Positions 1-5,622 of a DNA stretch of 6,758 nucleotides are shown piece after piece. The notes beneath the pieces are model-generated. The model was not told where the DNA came from. It did no database searches and saw nothing but the letters and a program-made list of their open reading frames with translations. The stretch's first letter is position 1, and every line of letters begins with the position of its first letter. Origin of the DNA: Verrucomicrobiales bacterium (GTDB lineage: Bacteria > Verrucomicrobiota > Verrucomicrobiia > Verrucomicrobiales > DEV007); NCBI GenBank assembly GCA_002708885.1, contig PAPL01000042.1, positions 7,531 to 14,288 on the forward strand. The letters run 5' to 3'. Position numbers and translations under genes: made by a program.

Positions 1-107
1 ATCCAATACCCGACAAAGGGGATTCCGTTAAAGTATACCTCCATAAGAAATCAGAAAACAATTATACTGCACTGCACCCAAACGGGTTTAAAATTAATAA
101 CAAATAA
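1..107 (+). CDS. C-terminal end of an unidentified upstream gene (partial)
   Basis: The third forward frame is open from the left edge to a TAA at 105-107 and gives about 34 residues, ending in ...HPNGFKINNK. The first complete codon begins at base 3. Frame 1 is also open here, but it runs into the next gene's start region and gives a less protein-like sequence. The TAA directly abuts the ATG at 108, a spacing typical of co-transcribed and translationally coupled genes, which supports this frame. The tail is too short to assign a family. It is hydrophilic and has no membrane segment. Confidence 0.55.
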   Translation, partial: PIPDKGDSVKVYLHKKSENNYTALHPNGFKINNK

Positions 108-923
108 ATGAGAGAAACATTATCAATAACATTCATTCCCGTATTTTTATTCGGCGCTTTTAATTTAATTTCCTTGGCTCAAGGCCAGAATAAATCTTTG
201 AACGATATTAAAAATATTAAAAGGGTTCACCAATTAAATGAAGGCATTAAGGTAAAGGCTAAATCGATCAATTCAGATTTCCTTGTTTTTTCCAAAGATC
301 TCAAGGGACTAAAAAAAGTTCCATTAGTAATCTATCTGCATGGTGCAGGGGGAAGAGGAAATAATATTGAATCAATAATCGGACAAGTGGCACCTTTATG
401 GCGGGGAATAGTCAAAAATATAGAAGATCCTTGTATTGTTGTGGCTCCGCAATGTCTTCGTGAAGCGTGAGGAGGTGGTCGAGGAAGTTGGCGATATCAA
501 GAACTTAATGAGTGGCTTAATCAACTAAAGGCCACGCTCCCCATTGATTTGACTAGAATTTATCTTACCGGCAACAGCATGGGGGGCTATGGGTCATGGT
601 TATGGGGTGGAAATTCTCCTGAACACTTTGCGGCAATTGCCCCCATAGTTGGTGGAATTGGCGCAGGTGGGCCAAAAGCAGTTACTAAGGACTTAGATAA
701 ATGGGCTAAGAATTTGGCTAAAGTGCCTGTTTATGCATTTGCTGGAGCCAAGGACAAGGTAGTTCCAGCTGAAAGATCAGAACGTATGGTGTCTGCGATC
801 CGGAAAGCAGGTGGTAAATTGGCTAGGATAAAGATTTATCCTAATGAAGGACATGGGGCCAAACGTTTAGTTATTTCATCTGCAGAGTATTATGAATGGA
901 TGTTTTCACAAAAACGCAAATGA
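108..923 (+). pseudogene. Secreted alpha/beta hydrolase (esterase/dienelactone-hydrolase-like) interrupted by one in-frame TGA
   Basis: This is a predicted exported serine hydrolase of the alpha/beta fold, similar to the carboxylesterase or PHB-depolymerase-like proteins common in Planctomycetes and Verrucomicrobia. The likely reaction is hydrolysis of an ester, perhaps on a polysaccharide substituent; the substrate is unknown. Residues 1-26 are a Sec-type signal peptide ending near AQG-Q. The oxyanion strand and loop VIYLHGAGG is at about 74-82. Codon 121 (468-470) is TGA. The same frame then continues without a shift for 150 more codons to a TGA at 921-923, making 271 codons in all. The second part holds the nucleophile elbow GNSMGG (Ser about 157), the acid in AGAKDKVVP (Asp about 216) and the base in NEGHG (His about 249), so the triad is complete only if the TGA is read through or is an error. 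No other lesion is visible. The start ATG abuts the upstream TAA and has no clear Shine-Dalgarno sequence. It may be a recent pseudogene, a sequencing error or, less likely, a recoded gene. Confidence 0.8.
468..470 (+). other. In-frame TGA inside the hydrolase reading frame
   Basis: The codon order is GAA GCG TGA GGA GGT GGT CGA, and the frame stays open on both sides. A single base change from TGG (Trp), GGA (Gly) or CGA (Arg) would create it. Other tryptophans in the same gene use TGG, for example around positions 399, 487 and 514, and the gene's final stop is also TGA. The bases just after the stop (GGAGGTGG, 471-478) look like a strong Shine-Dalgarno sequence. The next plausible in-frame start is a TTG at 549, too far away, and a product from there would lack the oxyanion half of the fold. 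Confidence 0.85.
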
Positions 924-990
924 GATTTACTCTAAGGAAAACAACTTCTATTAACCCTTTCTAATAGATAACATACCAATTAGTAGAATC

Positions 991-1010
991 TAGCTAATCA
1001 GGCTAAGCTA
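991..1010. terminator. Weak hairpin between convergent genes, possible terminator
   Basis: TAGCT at 991-995 can pair with AGCTA at 1006-1010, giving a 5-bp stem with a 10-base loop. It sits at the 3' junction of the convergent hydrolase and DUF1501 genes and overlaps the DUF1501 stop codon. On the plus strand a T-rich stretch (about 1012-1036) follows, as expected for termination of the hydrolase transcript. On the minus strand there is no T-run. The stem is short and AT-rich, so this is tentative. Confidence 0.25.
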
Positions 1011-2451
1011 ATATTTCTTTTACTACTTTTGCTTTTTCAACGCCAGTCAATCTTGCGTTTAGGCCTTGGAACTTGAAGGTGAATTTTTCGTGATCGATGC
1101 CAAGACAATTTAGAATTGTGGCATTCATATCATGAGCATGTACAGGATCTTTTAAAATGTTATAGCAATAGTCATCAGTTTTCCCATGGACATGTCCTTG
1201 CTTGATTCCTCCTCCAGCCATCCAAATACTGAAGCAACGACCATGATGATCTCTTCCATTTCTTAATGAACCTTGACTATATGCAGTTCGTCCGAACTCA
1301 CCTCCCCAAATAATTAAAGTGTCTTTTAATAGGCCTCTTTGTTCTAGGTCTGTTACCAAAGCAGCAGAGGGTTGGTCAGTGTCTTTACATTGGGCGGTAA
1401 GATGAGGTATTAGACTGCCGTGCTGGTCCCAGCCTCTATGAAAAAGTTGGATGAAGCGAACGTTGCGTTCGGCGAGCCTTCTTGCAAGTAGGCAGTTATA
1501 CGCATAAGTTCCAGGTTTTCTAGCTTCGTCGCCGTAAAGTTTGAAGGTGCTTTCGGGTTCTTTGGAAATATCGACAATTTCAGGTGCTGCAGTTTGCATC
1601 CTAAATGCCATTTCGTATTGAGCAATTCTTGTTTCTATTTCTGGATCTGCAAATTTCTTATAGGTTTCTTTGTTGAGCGAAGCAAGGTCATCTAACATTC
1701 TTCTTCTGGTGGAACGATTAATTCCTGGTGGATCATTTAGATAGAGTAGGGGATTCTTACCGCTTCGCATCAGCACGCCTTGGTGCTGACTTGGAAGGAA
1801 TCCGCTACCCCAGAGACGAGAAAAAATTGGCTGCCCTGGGTTCTTTCCATTGCCCTGGGATATTAAAACAATATATGAGGGCATATTAGAATTGCTGCTA
1901 CCTAGACCATAACTTGCCCATGAACCGAGACTAGGTTTTCCTGGTATTTGTGAACCTGTGTTAAGTAGAGTTATCCCGGGATCATGATTGATCGCTTCAG
2001 TGTGCATTGAGTTTATCACCGTGATTTTATCTGCTACTTTTCCTGTGTGAGGAACCAGATCGCTCATCCATGTCCCAGAATTGCCCCTTTGCTTCATTGG
2101 AGATACTGGGCCACACACTAGTAGTTGTTTTAAGCCTGCGGTCATGCCCGTTAGTCTTTGGCCACCTCTAACACTTTTCGGTAATTCTGATCCGTGAAGC
2201 TTATTAATTTTTTCAGAATGGTCGAATAAATCGATGTGCGATGGGCCGCCGGACTGGAACAAGTAAATTACCCTTTTAGCTTTAGCTTTAAAGTGAGGCA
2301 ATTCCGGCAATCCTTTATTTATTGGTGAAGATGTTTCACCTTTGAGCATTGATGTAGCAGCAAGAGAGCCTAGAGCAATGCCAGACTGGCCAAGCAAAGA
2401 GCGTCTATTAATTATATTAGAAGATGAATTAATATGATCTGACATGTTCAT
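1003..2451 (-). CDS. DUF1501 family protein, Tat-exported (482 aa)
   Basis: This full-length DUF1501 protein has a predicted alkaline-phosphatase/sulfatase-like fold. The family is abundant in Planctomycetes and Verrucomicrobia, and its reaction is not established. The N-terminus carries a twin-arginine signal (NRRSLLGQSG at 15-24, then a small hydrophobic stretch to about 36), so export of a folded protein by Tat is expected. Family landmarks in order are YLFQSGGPSHIDLFDHS (63-79), HDPG (156-159), the block ending RGWDQHG (339-345), IIWGGEFGRT (380-389), GRDHHGRCFSIWMAGGG (399-415) and a C-terminus with FQGLNARLT (461-469) and KEILA. The Asp and His residues in these blocks are candidate metal ligands by analogy with the fold. 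The start ATG at 2451 overlaps the upstream TGA as ATGA. A second ATG at 2445 lies 8 bases after an AGG (2454-2456) and could be the true start, shortening the protein by two residues. The gene is paired with the DUF1549/DUF1553 gene, its standard partner. Confidence 0.93.
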   Translation of the reverse strand: MNMSDHINSSSNIINRRSLLGQSGIALGSLAATSMLKGETSSPINKGLPELPHFKAKAKRVIYLFQSGGPSHIDLFDHSEKINKLHGSELPKSVRGGQRLTGMTAGLKQLLVCGPVSPMKQRGNSGTWMSDLVPHTGKVADKITVINSMHTEAINHDPGITLLNTGSQIPGKPSLGSWASYGLGSSNSNMPSYIVLISQGNGKNPGQPIFSRLWGSGFLPSQHQGVLMRSGKNPLLYLNDPPGINRSTRRRMLDDLASLNKETYKKFADPEIETRIAQYEMAFRMQTAAPEIVDISKEPESTFKLYGDEARKPGTYAYNCLLARRLAERNVRFIQLFHRGWDQHGSLIPHLTAQCKDTDQPSAALVTDLEQRGLLKDTLIIWGGEFGRTAYSQGSLRNGRDHHGRCFSIWMAGGGIKQGHVHGKTDDYCYNILKDPVHAHDMNATILNCLGIDHEKFTFKFQGLNARLTGVEKAKVVKEILA

Positions 2452-5432
2452 TGCCTAGTTACAAATTCATCCATGTTAAATAGAGTGCTAGCTACTAAGG
2501 TCCAAGCGGCAATATTTTTGGTATCTATTGAATTTCTTCCAAAATACTGACCTGCCCTCAGTAATGAAACAGCATCTTTTTGACGAGTCTCATAGGTTGA
2601 TATGTAATGAGTCAAAGAGGACATCAAAATTGTTAATTCTTTTTCCTTTGGTTTCCGTCCCAGAGTTTTGATGAAGCCTTCTTCTATGCCTTCTTTGGGT
2701 GTTGGTTTTAATGACATAATTTTACCGAGTGATACTGCAGCCTCAAGATATTGCGGATCATTTTGGAGAACGAGTGCCTGCATAGGGGTATTAGTTTGTA
2801 GTCGTCTTACCGTGCATGTTTCCCTGTTTGGAGCGTCAAATATAATCATTGAAGGTGGAGGCGAAGTCCTTTTCCAAACTGTATACATACTCCTTCTATG
2901 GTTTGAACTACCTGAACCCGGTAAGTATTTCTGTGAAGTGAATCCAGAAGGGTAACCGTAGTGGCTCACATCAGCCCACAGGTCATTGGGTTGATAAGGG
3001 TAAACACTTGGTCCCCCTATATCTCGGCTTAATAGTCCAGAGGCGAAGAGTGCGGAGTCTCTCACGAATTCTGCATCTATTCTGAATCTTGGAGACCGAG
3101 ACAATAAACGATTGTACGGATCTTTTACATTTGCGCTCTTTGTTAAGTTAGATTTTTGTTTGTAGGTGTCCGACATGACTATTCTTTTAATCATTTTGCG
3201 GAGGTTCCAGCCGCTATTAACAAAATCTTTTGCGAGCCTGTCGAGCAGTTCCGGATGTGATGGATATTCCCCTTGAGATCCAAAGTCTTCTGAAGTTTTG
3301 ACTAGTCCCGTACCAAATATCATTTGCCAATAACGGTTCACTATGACTCTTGAAGTTAATGGGTGATCAGGATTGATGAGCCATTTCGCAAGATCTAATC
3401 TCGTGGCTTCATTATTTGATGAGGCCTCCCCTGGTAGTATTGCAGATGGAGTTCCGGAATTGACCTCGTCGCCATGTTGGTTGTAAGCACCTCGAATAAG
3501 TATGTGAGTTTTTCTGGGCTTATAATTCATAACCATCACTGTTGATTTTCCTGTCTTGGCGGTTTTTTGTATGGCTTTTTCTTCAAGGTTTAATTGGTTG
3601 ATGTAAATTTTGAAGGCACCTGATGCCGAAGAAAATGAATCATTAATCTTGTTCCAATCTTCATTACTTCTTGCGGATTTATTTTTGTTCAAAGCCAAAT
3701 AAAGATTCTGGTCAAATCCTTCTGAAGTATTTTTCTGATAAATGTTTCCCCAAGGAGCCTCACCATAATTTGCAATGGCTGTAGCTTTAGTCCAACTTTC
3801 ATTCTCGAGTTTATTTGCACGTGACTTCCAACTTGAGTCTGACACTAGATTAATTTTCTCTCCAGATGAGAGAATAATTTGCATGCTTAAAATGAATCCA
3901 GCCTCTGACCCTGCTTGATTTGTAGCCTGAACTTGGATTGTGTTTTGCCCTTTTAATAAATTCTTTACAGTTATTTGTTTAGGCTTTGTCCAGTCATCAT
4001 TCGTCCCAACAATTTGGTCGTTAATCTTTATTGTGCATTCATTATCACAAGTGAACCAGATGAAGGCTTTTAATGGATCGTTCTTTAATATAAATGACTT
4101 TTGAAATTCTGCTTTTGCAGATTTATTATCTTTATCAGACCAGATCCACTTAACTGAATCATCAATTTTAACTTGCCCGTCTTTATTCTCAGAATCCGGA
4201 AGTTGCTTCTTCAAGGATTCCAGTTTTTTATTTTCCCAATCATCTCTTTGTTTGGCTAAATTTATTTCTGGGTTGATGCGTTTTTTTCTAAGTTCGCTTA
4301 TCCTCATGCTGGCATCTCTTTTGACGCGATCGATCGAACAGATTGGTGATTCAGCTTCGATTAGAGGCTTAGTGTTTGCATTTATAGCTCCATTCCCTGG
4401 TTCGCTAGATGTATTAAAGAATGCAAAGAACTTGTAATACTCTTCTTGGGAAATTGGATCATATTTATGGTCATGGCATTGGGCGCATTTCATTGTCATT
4501 CCCATAAAAACCGTTGATACAGTATCAACTTTATCTGCTGTATAGGTAACTCGATACTCCTCAGCGATGGTCCCCCCTTCATGAGTGTTCATGCCATTTC
4601 TGAGAAACCCGGTAGCTACTTTTTGTTGATTTGAGTTGTTGGGTATCATGTCGCCGGCAATTTGTTCGAGAGTAAATTGATCAAAAGGTTTATTTTCAAG
4701 GAAAGAAGAAATGACCCAGTCTCTCCACACCCACATGTCCCTATGATCATCAATTGAATACCCGTTAGTGTCCGCATATCTGGCGGCATCGAGCCAGTTC
4801 ACGGCAAGCCTTTCAGCAAAAGCTGTAGAACTAAGTAGTCGGTCTACTATTTTTTCGTAAGCATTAATGTTTTTGTCATTTATGAATTTGTTAATTTCAC
4901 TTTGAGTAGGAGGTAATCCCGTAAGATCTAGATTCAAGCGCCTTATCAGTGTTTGCGGGTCAGCGGTCGTAGAAGGGCTTAATCCCACTTCTTTCAATTT
5001 AGATTTTATGAAATCATCAATCGTTCCAGTTTCAGGGTTGATTGGTTGGAGTGACCAGTGCCCTTGATATTCAGCGCCTTCATCAATCCATTGGCCTATT
5101 GTTTTAATTTCTTCACTGCTAAGTTTATGATTTGATTCAGGAGGTGGCATTTGTTCATCAGGATCAGTGGAGGTGATTCTGTGCCAAAGGCTACTTTCAT
5201 CTCGGTTTCCAGGAGTGATTGCACGTTCTCCTGACTTTTCTAACTCAGAAATAGCCTTTTCCCTTAGGTGAAGTTGAAGGCCTCCCTTTACAACTTTAGC
5301 GTCAGGTCCATGACATGAGAAGCAGTTGTTTGAAAGTATAGGTTTAATGCTTTTATTGAACTGAATCTCTTCGGCTTTACTTAGACCTAAGCTTATAGCG
5401 ATAAGTAAAATTATTAATCGGGAAATCATCAT
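2448..5432 (-). CDS. Secreted PSCyt1-DUF1549-DUF1553 cytochrome-like protein with inserted jelly-roll domain
   Basis: This is a large exported protein of the Planctomycete/Verrucomicrobia PSD family, whose function is not established. Counting from the ATG at 5432 (994 aa), residues 1-20 are a Sec signal peptide (MMISRLIILLIAIS...). PSCyt1 follows, with a c-type haem motif CFSCH (37-41) and the candidate axial Met in DEQMPPP (Met 95). DUF1549 spans about 139-340 and ends with the conserved second CxxCH in KCAQCHDHKYDP (316-320). A charged, probably coiled-coil stretch is at about 365-410. A galactose-binding-like insert is at about 425-555, and DUF1553 runs from about 678 (LAKWLINPDHPLTSR) to 935. 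The frame extends upstream to a TTG at 5447, which adds MKPSN. I prefer the ATG because the signal peptide starts cleanly there and a GAAG lies 9 bases upstream. The gene is first in the two-gene operon and ends in the ATGA overlap with DUF1501, its usual partner. No broken domain is seen. Confidence 0.92.
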   Translation of the reverse strand: MMISRLIILLIAISLGLSKAEEIQFNKSIKPILSNNCFSCHGPDAKVVKGGLQLHLREKAISELEKSGERAITPGNRDESSLWHRITSTDPDEQMPPPESNHKLSSEEIKTIGQWIDEGAEYQGHWSLQPINPETGTIDDFIKSKLKEVGLSPSTTADPQTLIRRLNLDLTGLPPTQSEINKFINDKNINAYEKIVDRLLSSTAFAERLAVNWLDAARYADTNGYSIDDHRDMWVWRDWVISSFLENKPFDQFTLEQIAGDMIPNNSNQQKVATGFLRNGMNTHEGGTIAEEYRVTYTADKVDTVSTVFMGMTMKCAQCHDHKYDPISQEEYYKFFAFFNTSSEPGNGAINANTKPLIEAESPICSIDRVKRDASMRISELRKKRINPEINLAKQRDDWENKKLESLKKQLPDSENKDGQVKIDDSVKWIWSDKDNKSAKAEFQKSFILKNDPLKAFIWFTCDNECTIKINDQIVGTNDDWTKPKQITVKNLLKGQNTIQVQATNQAGSEAGFILSMQIILSSGEKINLVSDSSWKSRANKLENESWTKATAIANYGEAPWGNIYQKNTSEGFDQNLYLALNKNKSARSNEDWNKINDSFSSASGAFKIYINQLNLEEKAIQKTAKTGKSTVMVMNYKPRKTHILIRGAYNQHGDEVNSGTPSAILPGEASSNNEATRLDLAKWLINPDHPLTSRVIVNRYWQMIFGTGLVKTSEDFGSQGEYPSHPELLDRLAKDFVNSGWNLRKMIKRIVMSDTYKQKSNLTKSANVKDPYNRLLSRSPRFRIDAEFVRDSALFASGLLSRDIGGPSVYPYQPNDLWADVSHYGYPSGFTSQKYLPGSGSSNHRRSMYTVWKRTSPPPSMIIFDAPNRETCTVRRLQTNTPMQALVLQNDPQYLEAAVSLGKIMSLKPTPKEGIEEGFIKTLGRKPKEKELTILMSSLTHYISTYETRQKDAVSLLRAGQYFGRNSIDTKNIAAWTLVASTLFNMDEFVTRQ
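3768..4160 (-). other. Jelly-roll (galactose-binding-like) domain inserted in the cytochrome-like protein
   Basis: This part of the protein (about residues 425-555 from the ATG) does not belong to DUF1549 or DUF1553. It begins with VKWIWSDKDN, followed by FQKSFIL, then alternating strands with IKINDQIVGTNDDW, LLKGQNTIQVQATN, a long amphipathic strand, and LVSDSSWK. This pattern of W-x-W start, G-x-x-x-DW turn, L-x-x-G-x-N-x-I-x-V and SD-x-SWK is that of the N-terminal beta-sandwich found beside alpha-L-rhamnosidases and related enzymes. Such domains often bind sugars. Binding here is an inference, since no ligand-contact residues can be assigned from sequence alone. Confidence 0.65.
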
Positions 5433-5549
5433 ATTCGAAGGCTTCAAAATATATCTTTTTTTTCCAGGTTTGATAATAGAACGCTAGAAGGATACTTGGC
5501 AGTATTATTGTAAGGAAACACGATTAAATCTTCAGATCTGCTCTAGAAT

Positions 5550-5578
5550 AATATAGTTCCTTAACTTTTTGAAGTTAA
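5550..5578 (-). promoter_or_regulatory. Candidate promoter for the cytochrome-like/DUF1501 operon
   Basis: Read on the minus strand, TTAACT (5578-5573) and TATATT (5555-5550) are separated by exactly 17 bases. They match the sigma-70 -35 and -10 consensus at 4 of 6 and 5 of 6 positions. The start of transcription would fall near 5543 and give a leader of about 110 bases to the ATG at 5432. This is an eyeball match in AT-rich DNA, so false positives are likely. No equally good promoter was found for the plus-strand gene in the same region. Confidence 0.3.
5561..5578. repeat. Perfect 7-bp inverted repeat with 4-bp spacer in the divergent region
   Basis: TTAACTT (5561-5567) and AAGTTAA (5572-5578) are exact reverse complements around a TTTG spacer. 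The dyad lies about 45 bases upstream of the plus-strand ATG at 5623 and covers the proposed -35 of the minus-strand promoter. It is placed as an operator for a dimeric regulator would be, and could serve both divergent genes. No regulator gene is present in the window, and an AT-rich 7-bp dyad can arise by chance. Confidence 0.4.
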
Positions 5579-5587
5579 TACGGGGAC

Positions 5588-5622
5588 TTTCATTTTTTTG
5601 TTTTCTTCTTTAGTCTCTCTTT
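5588..5622 (+). promoter_or_regulatory. Pyrimidine-rich leader without Shine-Dalgarno sequence before the DUF5703 gene
   Basis: The 35 bases before the ATG at 5623 contain only four purines. There is no purine-rich ribosome binding site at the normal distance. An in-frame TAG at 5611-5613 rules out a start farther upstream. Initiation may rely on an unstructured U-rich leader, for example bound by ribosomal protein S1; this role is inferred. Confidence 0.3.

Noticed and set aside
468..507. Selenocysteine insertion at the hydrolase TGA
   Set aside because: The only hairpin just downstream pairs AAGTT (485-489) with AACTT (502-506). It is a weak 5-bp AT-rich stem with a 12-base loop, unlike a bacterial SECIS. 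The TGA is not at a catalytic position, since the nucleophile is an ordinary Ser further on.
108..923. Alternative genetic code with TGA as tryptophan
   Set aside because: All other tryptophans checked use TGG, long genes on both strands lack internal TGA, and the cytochrome-like gene and the hydrolase both end naturally at TGA.
549..923. Independent gene starting at TTG 549
   Set aside because: It lacks the oxyanion strand and the first half of the alpha/beta fold, starts in the middle of a beta strand, and has no nearby ribosome binding site. It is the second part of the interrupted hydrolase.
2668..4437. Plus-strand and other-frame short open frames inside the DUF1549/DUF1553 and DUF1501 genes
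   Set aside because: They lie wholly inside well-supported minus-strand genes with conserved family motifs, and show no independent start signals.
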